Shown piece after piece: positions 35,283-44,553 of a stretch of 51,881 bases of DNA; position 1 is the stretch's first letter; every line of letters begins with the position of its first letter. The DNA is taken from positions 1-51,881 of the forward strand of contig NZ_JAOXLP010000023.1 of assembly GCF_025791835.1 (NCBI RefSeq), given 5' to 3'. The notes under the pieces are model-generated. The model ran no database searches and was not told where the DNA came from. It was given only the letters and a program-made list of their open reading frames with translations. This stretch comes from Roseomonas xinghualingensis (lineage in GTDB: Bacteria; Pseudomonadota; Alphaproteobacteria; Acetobacterales; Acetobacteraceae). Position numbers and translations under genes: made by a program.

Positions 35283-35516
35283 ATGGCGATGCCCGCCGCC
35301 GAGATCGAAGCCCTGATCCGCGCCGCCCTTCCCGACGCACAGGTCACGATCGAGGACCTCGCCGGGGACGGCGACCACTACGCCGCCACCGTCATCTCAT
35401 CGGCCTTCCGCGGTCTGCCCCGCGTGAAGCAGCACCAGATCGTCTATGCGGCCCTGCAGGGCCGCATGGGCGGCGAGCTTCACGCCCTCGCCCTCCAAAC
35501 CTCGGCTCCCGAGTGA
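35283..35516 (+). CDS. BolA-family protein
   Basis: Protein of 77 residues of the BolA type, partner of CGFS glutaredoxins in iron-sulfur handling. The end of the domain, [27 protein letters not shown], carries the conserved His used for cluster binding. ATG 35283 has GAGGAG upstream. It sits 13 bases after purL and 14 bases before the glutaredoxin gene, the usual alphaproteobacterial order. Confidence 0.93.
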   Translation: MAMPAAEIEALIRAALPDAQVTIEDLAGDGDHYAATVISSAFRGLPRVKQHQIVYAALQGRMGGELHALALQTSAPE

Positions 35517-35530
35517 CAGGAACCCCCCGC

Positions 35531-35872
35531 ATGTCCGAAAACCCGGTCTTCCAGCAGATCCAGGCCGAGATCGATGCGAACCCCGTGACCCTCTTCATGA
35601 AGGGCACGCCGGTCTTCCCCCAATGCGGCTTCTCCGCCCGCGTGGTGCAGATCCTCTCCCATATGGGCGTCCCCTTCCACGGCGTGAACGTGCTGGCGGA
35701 CATGGAAGTGCGCGAAGGCATCAAGACCTTCTCCAACTGGCCGACCATCCCCCAGCTCTATGTGCGCGGCGAGTTCGTCGGCGGCTGCGACATCATCACC
35801 GAGATGTTCCAGTCCGGTGAGCTGGGCACCCTGCTGACCGAGAAGGGCATCCCCCACACCCAGGCGGCGTGA
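35531..35872 (+). CDS. Monothiol glutaredoxin, CGFS type
   Basis: Protein of 113 residues with the CGFS active site (Cys 32) after KGTPVFPQ, and [23 protein letters not shown] for glutathione binding. It holds or transfers [2Fe-2S] clusters, usually as a complex with BolA. This is E. coli GrxD by family. Its TGA overlaps the GTG start of the transporter that follows. Confidence 0.95.
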   Translation: MSENPVFQQIQAEIDANPVTLFMKGTPVFPQCGFSARVVQILSHMGVPFHGVNVLADMEVREGIKTFSNWPTIPQLYVRGEFVGGCDIITEMFQSGELGTLLTEKGIPHTQAA

Positions 35873-37128
35873 GTCCCAAGGACCTTCCGGGCGGCCCCCC
35901 GGCCCAGCCAGGCCTCGCGGGCGCCTCCTGGAAGGTCGCTCTGGCGGTCACCCTGCTGATGCAGACGGTGGCCGCCTTCCTGAATCAGTGCGTACCGGTC
36001 CTCGCCCCCCTCCTGACCGGCAGCGCCGGCCTCCCCCCCGAGGCCGCAGGCCATCTCGCCGCTCTCGCCACCCTCGGCATCCTGGCCTTCCTCATCATCG
36101 GCAATCCCTTCCTGGCCCGGCTGGGCCCGGTCCGGACTCTGCAATGGGGCGCCATCATCGGCGCCGCCGGCCTCGCCATCGCCTCGCTGGGCGGCATGGC
36201 GGCCCTGGCCGTCGCCTCCCTCCTCGTCGGTATCGGCTACGGCCCCACCCCGCCCGCCGGCAGCCGCATCCTCGCCGCCACCGCCCCGGCGCGGCACCGC
36301 TCCCTCATCTTCTCGGTGAAGCAGGCTGGCGCCCCGCTCGGCGGCATGCTGGCCGGCCTCCTCGTGGCCCCGGTCGCCGCCTCCTTCGGCTGGTCCACCG
36401 CCCTTGCCATGGCGGTCGCCATCGCCGCGCTCTCGGCCATCCTCATCCAGCCCAGCCGCGCCATGCTGGACGTGGAGCGTGAGCCCGACCGCCCCATCCA
36501 CCCGCGGGCCCTGCTCGACCGTGGCAATCTCGTGGGCCCTTTCGCCGCGCTCCGCCTGCATCCGCTGCTGCCGCCGCTCACCTGGCTGGCCTGTTCCCTG
36601 GCCACCGTGCAGGGCTGCTTCTTCGCCTTCGCCGTGACCTGGCTGACCCAGACGCGGGACATGACCCTCGTGCAGGCGGGCGCCGTCTTCGCGGCCATGC
36701 AGGCGGGCGGCGTGCTCGCGCGGGTCGTGCTGGGCTGGATGGCGGACCGCACCGGCAATGCGGCCATGAACCTCATCGGCCAGGGCCTGGGCGGCGCGGC
36801 GGTGGTGGCCGTCTTCGTCCTGCTTCCGCCGCTGGGCTTCTGGTGGACGCTGCTGCTGGGCCTGCTCTCCGGCTCCCTGGTGGCGAGTTGGAACGGCATC
36901 TACCAGGCGGAGGTGGCCCGCCTCTCCCCACCCGGCCGCGTCGCCGAGGCCACCGCCGGCTCCACTACCCTTTGCTTCCTGGGCTACCTGATCCCGCCCG
37001 CCATCTTCGCGGCGCTGGTCACCGCCACGGGGAGCTGGCTGCTGCCGCAGCTTCTCGCTTCAGGCCAGCTGCTGCTGGTGGCGCTGATGGTGCTGCCGAA
37101 GCTGCGGCGGCACGGACATCCTGCCTAG
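35869..37128 (+). CDS. MFS transporter
   Basis: Permease of 419 residues with 12 hydrophobic segments. It starts at GTG 35869 (GTGA overlap with the glutaredoxin stop), so it is the last gene of the purL operon. Seen: [35 protein letters not shown] and the second-half motif [12 protein letters not shown]. The closest style is the cyanate/CynX-like or organic-acid permease group; substrate unknown. Confidence 0.85.
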   Translation: MSPKDLPGGPPAQPGLAGASWKVALAVTLLMQTVAAFLNQCVPVLAPLLTGSAGLPPEAAGHLAALATLGILAFLIIGNPFLARLGPVRTLQWGAIIGAAGLAIASLGGMAALAVASLLVGIGYGPTPPAGSRILAATAPARHRSLIFSVKQAGAPLGGMLAGLLVAPVAASFGWSTALAMAVAIAALSAILIQPSRAMLDVEREPDRPIHPRALLDRGNLVGPFAALRLHPLLPPLTWLACSLATVQGCFFAFAVTWLTQTRDMTLVQAGAVFAAMQAGGVLARVVLGWMADRTGNAAMNLIGQGLGGAAVVAVFVLLPPLGFWWTLLLGLLSGSLVASWNGIYQAEVARLSPPGRVAEATAGSTTLCFLGYLIPPAIFAALVTATGSWLLPQLLASGQLLLVALMVLPKLRRHGHPA

Positions 37129-37191
37129 AGACTGCCGGCCTCTCCCGGTTTCCCCTTGCCCAACGCCGCCCCAGGCGGCATCCCCCGCCCC

Positions 37192-38001
37192 ATGACCGGC
37201 AAAGAGGGCGGCGCCGCCCTGGAACCCCCGCCGGGCGAGAGCCCCATCGTGGTTCTCGTCCGCCCCCAAATGGCGCAGAACATTGGCACCGTGGCCCGCG
37301 CCATGGCCAATGGCGGCCTTTTTCACCTGCGCATCGTGGCCCCCCGCGATGGCTGGCCCCAGGCCATTGCCTGGCGCGCCGCCTCAGGCGCCGACCGCAT
37401 CCTGGATGCCGCAACCATCCATGACACGGTCGAGGATGCCGTGGCGGACTGCCACCGCGTCTTCGCCACCTGCCCGCGCCCGCGCCATGTGATCATCCCC
37501 GTCCACACCGCGCGCGCGGCGGCGGAGGACCTGCGCGAGATCAACTCGCGTGGCCTGCGCGCCGCCATCCTGTTTGGCCCCGAGCGCGCGGGGCTGGACA
37601 ATGAAGACATGGCCCGCGCCGACACGCTGGTCCGCTACCCGCTCAACCCCGTCCATATGAGCCTGAACCTCGCCCAGGCCGTGATGATCCTGGCCTATGA
37701 GTGGTGGACGGCCGAGGAGCCCACGCCTCCCCGGGCCTTCATGACCAACGAGACCCGGGTCGCCACCAAGGGCGAGCTGGAGAATTTTCTTGGCCGCCTG
37801 GTGCGGGAGCTGGACGCCTCCGGCTTCCTGGACAACATCCCCAAGCGTCCCGGCATGGTCCGCAACCTCCGCCACCTCTTCGAGCGCGGCGAGGTCACGG
37901 AGCAGGAGCTTCGCACCCTGCATGGCGTGGTGACGGAACTCTCCCATGGCCGCGTTGCGCGTGGCGGACCGGCGGCCGTGGACCCGAAGATCGACGGTTA
38001 G
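37192..38001 (+). CDS. SPOUT RNA methyltransferase, TrmH/TrmJ type
   Basis: SAM-dependent 2'-O-methyltransferase of 269 residues. The trefoil-knot domain shows VVLVRPQMAQNIGTVARAMANGG, the GPERAGLDNED loop and YPLNPVHMSLNLAQAVMILAYE. The C-terminal 60 residues form a helical extension, as in TrmJ, whose substrate is tRNA position 32. The TTG at 37156 could extend it by 12 residues, but ATG 37192 is used. It is separated from the next gene by only 34 bases. Confidence 0.88.
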   Translation: MTGKEGGAALEPPPGESPIVVLVRPQMAQNIGTVARAMANGGLFHLRIVAPRDGWPQAIAWRAASGADRILDAATIHDTVEDAVADCHRVFATCPRPRHVIIPVHTARAAAEDLREINSRGLRAAILFGPERAGLDNEDMARADTLVRYPLNPVHMSLNLAQAVMILAYEWWTAEEPTPPRAFMTNETRVATKGELENFLGRLVRELDASGFLDNIPKRPGMVRNLRHLFERGEVTEQELRTLHGVVTELSHGRVARGGPAAVDPKIDG

Positions 38002-38035
38002 TTCCTGCGGGCGGCGCCGTGCCAAGCTGCCGCCC

Positions 38036-38701
38036 ATGGAATCGTCCTCGAAGACCACCGAAGGGCAGGCGGCAGGCGACCGCCGCCCCATCGCCGCCCG
38101 CAATCTTGGCGCCTCGGCCGCCCTGGCCGACTGGCTGATCCGCCGCCGCGCCTCCCCCAACGGCATCTCCGCCGCCGGCATGGTCAGCGGCCTGATGGCC
38201 GGCCTCGCCCTGGCCGGGACCTGGTGGTGGCCCGATGCCGCGCGCGCCCTCTTCCTGGCCGCCGCCGTGTTCATTCAGCTCCGCCTTCTGGCGAATCTGA
38301 TGGACGGCATGGTCGCCATCGGGCGCGGCGTCGCATCGCCCGTGGGCGAACTCTGGAACGAGGTGCCCGACCGCGTCTCCGACACCGCCACCCTCCTCGG
38401 CCTCGGCATCGCCGCCGGCAGCCCCGCATGGGGCCTGGCGGCGGCCCTCGCCGCCATGGCCACCGCCTATATCCGCGCCACCGGAAAATCCGCCGGCGCG
38501 CCCAGCGACTTCCGTGGGCCCATGGCGAAGCAGCAACGCATGGCGCTGGTTACCCTCGTCGCCATCCTCTGCGTCTTCGTGCCGCGCGGCTGGCATCCGG
38601 AGCTTGCCCTCTGGGCTCTCGTGGCCATCACCGCCCTCGCGGCGCTGACGGCCCTGCGACGCCTCCATGGCACCGCCCATGCTCTCCGGACCCGCGCATG
38701 A
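38036..38701 (+). CDS. CDP-alcohol phosphatidyltransferase family protein
   Basis: Membrane protein of 221 residues with several hydrophobic segments. The signature region LMDGMVAIGRGVASPVGELWNEVPDRVSDT retains DG, G and the DxxxD part (shown in two pieces: LMDGMVAIGRG, then GELWNEVPDRVSDT), but the canonical AR pair is replaced by VAIGR-type residues. It should transfer a phosphatidyl group to an alcohol such as inositol, glycerol-P or serine. Its stop overlaps the CdsA start. Product uncertain. Confidence 0.82.
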   Translation: MESSSKTTEGQAAGDRRPIAARNLGASAALADWLIRRRASPNGISAAGMVSGLMAGLALAGTWWWPDAARALFLAAAVFIQLRLLANLMDGMVAIGRGVASPVGELWNEVPDRVSDTATLLGLGIAAGSPAWGLAAALAAMATAYIRATGKSAGAPSDFRGPMAKQQRMALVTLVAILCVFVPRGWHPELALWALVAITALAALTALRRLHGTAHALRTRA

Positions 38702-39681
38702 TCCCGCATCCTGAAGGCGGTGCCTTCGCCCATCCCGTCACGCTGGGCATCATCATCGCCACCATTGCCGTCCTGGCCGTGGCGGGCCTTGCCATCCTCT
38801 GGCTGTCGAAATCCGGCCGCGCGAAGCCCGAATTCCGGCGGGAGCTCTGGCTCCGCTGGGCCTCCTGGTGCGTCCTGCTGCCCGTGATGCTGGGCCCGGT
38901 CCTGCTCGGCCGCGCCTGGACCATCGGCGCCGTCACCATCCTCGCCCTGCTCTGCTACCGCGAATATGCCCGCGCCACGGGCCTGTTCCGGGAGCGCCTG
39001 CTGAGCATGGTGGTGGTCCTCGGCATCCTTGCCGTGAACTTCGCCGCCCTCGACAACTGGTATGGCTTCTTCGTCGCCCTCTGGCCCCTGATGGCCTGCC
39101 TCCTGGCCGTCGCCACCATCCCGCTCGACCGCCCCGCCGGCTACATCCAGCGCACGGCCCTTGCCATCCTCGCCTTCATGCTCTTCGGCGCGGGCCTCGG
39201 CCATCTCGGCTACATGGCAAACGACCCCGGCTACCGGCCGCTACTCCTGCTGCTCCTCACCGCCGTTGCCCTGAACGATGTGGCTGCCTTCACCTGCGGC
39301 AAGCTGATCGGCGGCCCGAAGCTGCTGCCCGCCACCAGCCCCAACAAGACCATCTCCGGTGCCCTGGGCGCCGTGGTGGTCACCACCACCCTCGTCGCCC
39401 TGGTCGGCGCCGCGATCTTCCGTGGCACTCCGCTCGCCAACCCGGTCTGGCTCGTCGCCATGGGCGCGCTGGTGAGCGTGGCGGGGCAGGCAGGCGACCT
39501 TCTCCTCTCATCCATCAAGCGCGATCTTGGCATCAAGGACATGGGCACCGTCCTGCCCGGCCATGGCGGCGTGCTGGACCGCTTCAACTCCCTCCTCCTG
39601 GTCGCTCCCGCGATCTTCCACCTCGTCCAGTATTTCCTCGGGTTCGGCATCGGCCAGCCGGCCCGGCTGATCACCGGCTGA
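38698..39681 (+). CDS. Phosphatidate cytidylyltransferase
   Basis: Multi-span membrane enzyme of 327 residues that makes CDP-diacylglycerol from phosphatidate and CTP. The CdsA signature is clear in SSIKRDLGIKDMGTVLPGHGG plus VLDRFNS, where the usual final Asp is Asn. ATG 38698 overlaps the preceding stop (ATGA). As the middle gene of a cytidylyltransferase, phosphatidyltransferase and acyltransferase trio, it may form a paralogous or dedicated lipid route rather than the housekeeping CdsA. Confidence 0.87.
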   Translation: MIPHPEGGAFAHPVTLGIIIATIAVLAVAGLAILWLSKSGRAKPEFRRELWLRWASWCVLLPVMLGPVLLGRAWTIGAVTILALLCYREYARATGLFRERLLSMVVVLGILAVNFAALDNWYGFFVALWPLMACLLAVATIPLDRPAGYIQRTALAILAFMLFGAGLGHLGYMANDPGYRPLLLLLLTAVALNDVAAFTCGKLIGGPKLLPATSPNKTISGALGAVVVTTTLVALVGAAIFRGTPLANPVWLVAMGALVSVAGQAGDLLLSSIKRDLGIKDMGTVLPGHGGVLDRFNSLLLVAPAIFHLVQYFLGFGIGQPARLITG

Positions 39682-39694
39682 AGGGCAGGGAGCG

Positions 39695-40450
39695 ATGGAA
39701 AATTGGAATCTCCGCCCCGCCCGGGACCTTGGCCTGGCGCCGCTGGATCGTCTCCGCAGCCTGGGGCGGGAGCAGGGGCTCGTCGGGCTTGCCCTGAATG
39801 CCGGATGGCGCAAGGCCGTGCGCGCCTATCTCACCGCCTTCCACCGCTTCCGCGTCACGGGGCGCAAGAACCTGCCCGCGGAGCCACCCTTCATCCTGGT
39901 GGCGAACCATGCCAGCCATCTCGACGCCCTGGCCCTGGCCGCCGCCCTGCGGGGCCTTCCCGCGCGCCGTGCCCATGCCATGGCCGCTGGGGAACTCTTC
40001 TTCGGAGGTCCGACCCGCTCCGTCCTGGCCGCCTATGCCATCAATGCTCTGCCGGTCTGGCGCGGCCGCAGCCGCCGGACCGATCTGGACACCATGCGCG
40101 CCCGCCTCGCCGAGGACGCGCTGGTGTATATCCTGTTCCCCGAGGGCACGCGCAGCCGCACCGGCGAGATGGCGCCCTTCCAGCCCGGAATCGGCATGCT
40201 CGTCGCTGGAACGGATATCCCTGTCGTCCCCTGCTGGCTCGAAGGCGGTCGCGCCGCCTGGCCCGCCGAAGCCCGCGCCCCGCGCCCTGGCCGCTCCCTC
40301 CACCTCACCATCGGCCCGCCCCTGCACTTTCCCGATGCCCGGAACGACAGAACTGGCTGGCAATCCATCGCCAGTGCCACAGAGGCCGCCGTCTACCGCC
40401 TCGCTCCGGTGGGGATGCAACCTCAGCCAGCGGCCCCATCTTCCGATTGA
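39695..40450 (+). CDS. 1-acylglycerol-3-phosphate acyltransferase (PlsC-like)
   Basis: Enzyme of 251 residues that acylates lysophosphatidate. The HX4D motif is in ANHASHLDAL and the third motif in FPEGTRSRTGEM. It lies 13 bases after the CdsA-like gene, so the three genes form one transcription unit devoted to phospholipid synthesis. Confidence 0.9.
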   Translation: MENWNLRPARDLGLAPLDRLRSLGREQGLVGLALNAGWRKAVRAYLTAFHRFRVTGRKNLPAEPPFILVANHASHLDALALAAALRGLPARRAHAMAAGELFFGGPTRSVLAAYAINALPVWRGRSRRTDLDTMRARLAEDALVYILFPEGTRSRTGEMAPFQPGIGMLVAGTDIPVVPCWLEGGRAAWPAEARAPRPGRSLHLTIGPPLHFPDARNDRTGWQSIASATEAAVYRLAPVGMQPQPAAPSSD

Positions 40451-40518
40451 CGCCGTCGCGCCGATACGCAGGAATGCTGTCCGGCGCCCGATGGCGGCCC
40501 CAACAGGAGGAAGTGAGC

Positions 40519-40596
40519 ATGGCCTGGAAGACCCCGAAGATCGTGGAAGTCTCCGTCGCGATGGAAATCAACAGCTACGCCTGCGCCGAGGTCTGA
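40519..40596 (+). CDS. pqqA: PQQ precursor peptide PqqA
   Basis: Peptide of 25 residues, MAWKTPKIVEVSVAMEINSY then ACAEV. Glu 16 and Tyr 20 are the residues joined by PqqE to build the PQQ skeleton, at exactly their usual spacing and positions. AGGAGGAAG precedes the ATG strongly, as needed for a stoichiometric precursor. It is the first gene of the pqq operon. Confidence 0.96.
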   Translation: MAWKTPKIVEVSVAMEINSYACAEV

Positions 40597-40636
40597 TCTT
40601 TGGCACCCCCGGCCCATGCCGGGGGACGAGACCACG

Positions 40637-41584
40637 ATGCTGCGATTGATCGTGCTCGGCTCCGCGGCTGGCGGCGGCTTCCCCCAGTGGAACTCCGCCG
40701 GCCCCGGTTGCCTGCGCGCGCGTGCCGGAGACCCGGCCGCCCGCCCCCGGACCCAATGCTCCCTGGCTGCCAGCGCGGATGGCGAGCGCTGGGTGCTGCT
40801 CAACGCTGCGCCTGAGCTGACGGCCCAGATCGCCGCCACCCCGGCCCTGCACCCCCGCCCCGCGCCCGGCCAGATCCGCCATTCCCCGATCGCCGCCACA
40901 ATCCTGACCGGCGCCGAGGTGGACACGGTGGCTGGCCTCCTTTCCCTCCGGGAGCGCCATCCCTTCGCCCTCTACGGCACCGCCCCGTCCCTGGAGGTGC
41001 TGGACGCCAACCCGATCTTCCGCGCCCTCAACCCGGAGATCGTCCCGCGCCGTCCGCTTCCGCTGAACACGCCCTTCAGCCTGCGGGATGCCACCGGCGC
41101 CGATCTGGGCCTGACCGTCGAGGCTTATCCCGTCCCCGGAAAAGTCCCCCTCTACATGGAGGAGGGCGAGGACCCCGGCCGCGCCGAGGATGGCGAAACC
41201 ATCGGCCTCTCCCTCCGCGCCGGCAGCGGCCCCCTGGCCCATTTCATCCCCGGCTGTGCCGCCATGAATCCGGCACTGCGGAACCGTCTCCAAGGCGCCG
41301 CCATGGTCCTCTTCGACGGCACCCTCTGGCGCGACGACGAGATGCTCCGCATGGGCGCGGGACCCAAGACCGGCGCCCGCATGGGCCATATGAGCATCGA
41401 CGGCCCGGAGGGCGTCATCGCTACCTTCAGGGATCTCGGCGTCCGCCGCCGCATCCTCATCCATATCAACAACACCAACCCTGTCCTGCTCGCGGACAGT
41501 CCGGAGCGCGCCATCGCTGCCGCCGCCGGCTGGGAAGTCGCCGAAGACGGGATGGAGCTCACCCTGGAGGAAGCCTTCGCGTGA
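40637..41584 (+). CDS. pqqB: PqqB
   Basis: Metallo-hydrolase-fold protein of 315 residues, thought to be the iron-dependent hydroxylase acting on the Glu-Tyr intermediate. The family start LRLIVLGSAAGGGFPQWN is intact, as are TGAEVDTVAGLLSLRE and IHINNTNP. In the metal region most relatives have an IDH motif where this has EVDT. ATG 40637 lies 40 bases after pqqA, and its stop overlaps the GTG start of pqqC. Confidence 0.94.
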   Translation: MLRLIVLGSAAGGGFPQWNSAGPGCLRARAGDPAARPRTQCSLAASADGERWVLLNAAPELTAQIAATPALHPRPAPGQIRHSPIAATILTGAEVDTVAGLLSLRERHPFALYGTAPSLEVLDANPIFRALNPEIVPRRPLPLNTPFSLRDATGADLGLTVEAYPVPGKVPLYMEEGEDPGRAEDGETIGLSLRAGSGPLAHFIPGCAAMNPALRNRLQGAAMVLFDGTLWRDDEMLRMGAGPKTGARMGHMSIDGPEGVIATFRDLGVRRRILIHINNTNPVLLADSPERAIAAAAGWEVAEDGMELTLEEAFA

Positions 41585-42315
41585 CCGCCCTCTTGCCGCC
41601 CGAGGAGTTGGAGGCCCGCCTGCGCGCCATCGGCGCCGAGCGCTACCACAACCTCCATCCCTTCCACCGGCTGCTGCATGGCGGGAAGCTCAACAAGGGA
41701 CAGGTACAGGCCTGGGCCCTGAACCGCTATTATTACCAGGCCAGCATCCCCGCGAAGGACGCGACCCTGCTCGCCCGCCTTCCCACCACCGCGCTCCGCC
41801 GCGAATGGCGCCGCCGGCTTGAGGATCATGACGGCGATGGCAGCAAGCCCGGCGGCGTGGAACGCTGGCTGCGCCTCACGCGCGGCCTGGGCCTGGAGGA
41901 TGAATACGTCACCTCCCTTCGCGGCCTTCTCCCCGCCACGCGCTTCGCGGTGGATGCCTATGTCCATTTCGTCCGCGACCGCAGCGTGCTGGAGGCCATC
42001 GCCTCCTCCCTGACCGAGATGTTCTCCCCCGCCATCATCTCCGAGCGCGTCAGCGGCATGCTCCGCGCCTATGACTTCGTGGATGAGGACACGCTCGCCT
42101 ATTTCACCCCGCGCCTGACTCAGGCCCCGCAGGATGTTGCCTTCGCCCTGGACTATGTGAAGCGCGAGGCCCGGACGCGCGAGGAGCAGGAACTCGTCCT
42201 CAACGCGCTCCGCTTCAAATGCGACCTGCTCTGGGCCCAGTTGGACGCCCTGCACCACGCCTATGTCAGCCCCGGCCTGCCGCCCCCCGGCGCCTTCGTG
42301 CCGGACGCGCCATGA
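41581..42315 (+). CDS. pqqC: PqqC, PQQ synthase
   Basis: Cofactor-free oxidase of 244 residues that performs the final ring closure and eight-electron oxidation to PQQ. Helical bundle features are seen: YHNLHPFHRLLHGGKLNKG, NRYYYQASIPAKDA and SGMLRAYDFVDEDTLAYF. It begins at GTG 41581 (GTGA overlap) and its stop overlaps the pqqD start. Confidence 0.95.
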   Translation: MTALLPPEELEARLRAIGAERYHNLHPFHRLLHGGKLNKGQVQAWALNRYYYQASIPAKDATLLARLPTTALRREWRRRLEDHDGDGSKPGGVERWLRLTRGLGLEDEYVTSLRGLLPATRFAVDAYVHFVRDRSVLEAIASSLTEMFSPAIISERVSGMLRAYDFVDEDTLAYFTPRLTQAPQDVAFALDYVKREARTREEQELVLNALRFKCDLLWAQLDALHHAYVSPGLPPPGAFVPDAP

Positions 42316-42590
42316 CTCCGATCGGGCCCGCCACCATCCCCCGCTTCGCCCGCGGCATGCGGCTGCGCGAGGACCAGGCGCGCTCCCGCTGGGTGGTGGT
42401 CGGTCCCGAGCGTCTTTTCGTGCCTGACGAGATCGCGCTCGAAATCCTCCGCCTCATGGATGGCACGCGCAGCGTGGATGCCATCGTGGACGACCTCGCC
42501 TCCCGCTTCGATGCCCCGCGCGAGGCCATCGCCAATGACGTGCTCGCCCTGTTGCGTGACCTCGCCACGAAAGGCGTGGTGACGTCATGA
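42312..42590 (+). CDS. pqqD: PqqD, PqqA chaperone
   Basis: Peptide-binding protein of 92 residues that presents PqqA to PqqE. The wHTH-like core [20 protein letters not shown], then [16 protein letters not shown], matches the RiPP recognition element. Both ends overlap neighbouring genes by four bases. Confidence 0.95.
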   Translation: MTPIGPATIPRFARGMRLREDQARSRWVVVGPERLFVPDEIALEILRLMDGTRSVDAIVDDLASRFDAPREAIANDVLALLRDLATKGVVTS

Positions 42591-43693
42591 CTCCGCAGCC
42601 TCCGCCGCCCCTCGGCCTGCTGGCGGAGCTGACTCATCGCTGCCCCCTGCGTTGCCCCTATTGCTCGAACCCGGTGGAGCTTTCCCGCGCTTCCGCGGAA
42701 CTCGATGCCGCCACCTGGGGCCGCGTCTTCCGCGAAGCCGCCGCATTGGGCGTCCTGCAACTCCACCTTTCCGGCGGCGAGCCCGCCGCCCGCCGCGACC
42801 TTCCCGAGATCGTCGCGCATGCGGCCGAGGCCGGTCTCTACAGCAATCTCATCACCTCTGGCGTCCTGCTCGATGCCGAACGCCTTTCAGCCCTTGCCGC
42901 CGCCGGCCTTGATCATGTCCAGCTCTCCGTGCAGGACGCCGAGGCGCAATCCGCCGACCGCATTGGCGGGATGCAGGGCGGCCACGCCCGCAAGCTCCGC
43001 TTTGCCGAACACGTCCATGCCGCCGGCCTGCCTCTCACGCTGAACGCCGTCGTCCACCGCCAGAACCTCGATCGCCTGCCCGAGCTGATAGAGCTGGCCC
43101 TCACCCTTGGCGCAGGCCGCCTCGAAGTCGCGCATGTCCAGTATTACGGCTGGGCGCTCCGCAACCGCGACGCCCTGCTCCCCAGCCGCGCCCAGCTCGA
43201 CGCCGCCACGGAAGCGGTCATCCAGGCCCGCGCCGCGCATCAGGGCCGGCTCGTCATCGATTATGTGGTTCCCGATTACCATGCGAAGCGGCCCAAGGCC
43301 TGCATGGGGGGCTGGGGCCGCTCCTTCATCGCCGTCTCGCCCGCTGGCCGCGCGCTTCCCTGCCACGCCGCCGAAAGCCTTCCGGGCTTCGATTTTCCCA
43401 ATGTCCGTGACCGGTCACTCGCTGACATCTGGCTCCATTCCGAAGCTTTCCAGCGCTATCGCGGCACGGATTGGATGCCCGAACCCTGCCGCTCCTGCGA
43501 CCGGCGCGAGCAGGACTGGGGCGGCTGCCGCTGCCAGGCCTTCGCCCTGACCGGCGATGCCGCCAATACCGACCCGGCCTGCGCCCATTCCCCCCACCAC
43601 CATCTGCTGGACCTCGCGGTCCAGGAGGCGGCGGTGGCTGGGACGGATTTCATTTATCGCGAGATTAAGCGTCCCGCCGTGGCCGAAGGCTGA
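42587..43693 (+). CDS. pqqE: PqqE, radical SAM enzyme
   Basis: Radical SAM and SPASM protein of 368 residues that crosslinks Glu and Tyr of PqqA. The SAM cluster motif CPLRCPYC has Cys 19, 23 and 26, followed by [14 protein letters not shown]. The SPASM region has many Cys ([35 protein letters not shown]). It ends two bases before the convergent amidohydrolase gene, so there is no room for a terminator. No pqqF or pqqG protease gene is present here; pqqA would need a protease encoded elsewhere. Confidence 0.95.
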   Translation: MTPQPPPPLGLLAELTHRCPLRCPYCSNPVELSRASAELDAATWGRVFREAAALGVLQLHLSGGEPAARRDLPEIVAHAAEAGLYSNLITSGVLLDAERLSALAAAGLDHVQLSVQDAEAQSADRIGGMQGGHARKLRFAEHVHAAGLPLTLNAVVHRQNLDRLPELIELALTLGAGRLEVAHVQYYGWALRNRDALLPSRAQLDAATEAVIQARAAHQGRLVIDYVVPDYHAKRPKACMGGWGRSFIAVSPAGRALPCHAAESLPGFDFPNVRDRSLADIWLHSEAFQRYRGTDWMPEPCRSCDRREQDWGGCRCQAFALTGDAANTDPACAHSPHHHLLDLAVQEAAVAGTDFIYREIKRPAVAEG

Positions 43694-43695
43694 GA

Positions 43696-44553
43696 TCAGG
43701 CCGCGGCCGGAAAGCCGTAGAGCCTCTCCGGATTGCGTACGAGGATGCGCTGCCGGGCAGGCTCCGGCGTCCAGTCCAGGAACACCTCCAGCAGCCGCGC
43801 CGCATCCGGCACCTCATCCTCCGGCCGGGGATGCGGCCAATCCGTGCCCCAGACGAGCTGCTCCGGATTGGCGGCGACCAGCGCATCGTGGAAAGGCCGC
43901 GCCTCAGCATAATCCGGCGCTGTCGCACGCAGCCTGTAGGTGCCGGAGAGCTTCGCCCAGAGCTGCCCTTCCGCCACGCCCCGGCGCAGCGCCTCGAAAC
44001 CCGGATCTTGCGTGCCGCGGCTATGGTGCAGCCGCCCCATATGGTCCACCACCACCGGCATCTCCAGCGCGGCGAGGCGTGACAGCAGATCCGGCAGGTC
44101 CGCGGCATCGAGCCACAACTGCAGATGCCATCCCATCTCCCGCATCAGCGGCGCCAGAGGCTCTATCTCCGCGAGGCGAACACCGCCGTGATACGCCGCC
44201 TGTCCCGCGCGCCTGTACTCATTCGCGCGCAGCCCGCGCATTCCCGCCTCATGCCATTCCCGCAGGATCGCGGGCGTCAGCTCCGCGCCACCCACCCCAA
44301 CGCCCCGCAAGCGGTCAGGCGCGCGGCGTAGCGCATCCAGCGTGGCGCTGTTGTCGCGGTCATAGGCGCTGGGCTGGACGATGACGCCCCGCGCCAGCCC
44401 CAGCCGGTCCAGCAGCGCGCGATAGGCCTCCAGCGGCGCGTCCTCCGGCGTGTAGGAACGCGGCTCCGCATAGGGAAAGCGGTCGGCGGGGCCGAAGACA
44501 TGGCAATGGCAGTCGCAGGCACCGGCCGGGACGCGCGGATCGGGCGTGCTCAT
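43696..44553 (-). CDS. Amidohydrolase of the pyrone-dicarboxylate lactonase type
   Basis: TIM-barrel metal hydrolase of 285 residues. CDCHCHVFGPADRFPY, VVVDHMGRL and WGTDWPHPR match the 2-pyrone-4,6-dicarboxylate lactonase (LigI) and related group. It would open lactone or amide rings of aromatic or sugar-derived acids. Its ATG overlaps the stop of the Bug receptor (ATGA), so the pair probably uptakes and processes the same carboxylate. Confidence 0.85.
   Translation of the reverse strand: MSTPDPRVPAGACDCHCHVFGPADRFPYAEPRSYTPEDAPLEAYRALLDRLGLARGVIVQPSAYDRDNSATLDALRRAPDRLRGVGVGGAELTPAILREWHEAGMRGLRANEYRRAGQAAYHGGVRLAEIEPLAPLMREMGWHLQLWLDAADLPDLLSRLAALEMPVVVDHMGRLHHSRGTQDPGFEALRRGVAEGQLWAKLSGTYRLRATAPDYAEARPFHDALVAANPEQLVWGTDWPHPRPEDEVPDAARLLEVFLDWTPEPARQRILVRNPERLYGFPAAA

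Noticed and set aside
32855..35347. 830-codon open frame antisense to purL
   Set aside because: It mirrors purL and results from the high third-position GC of that gene. Its composition (very Gly/Ala/Asp-rich) and lack of domains mark it as a shadow frame.
40451..43693. pqqF or another protease gene within the pqq cluster
   Set aside because: No frame in this interval matches a zinc protease; the operon is pqqABCDE only.
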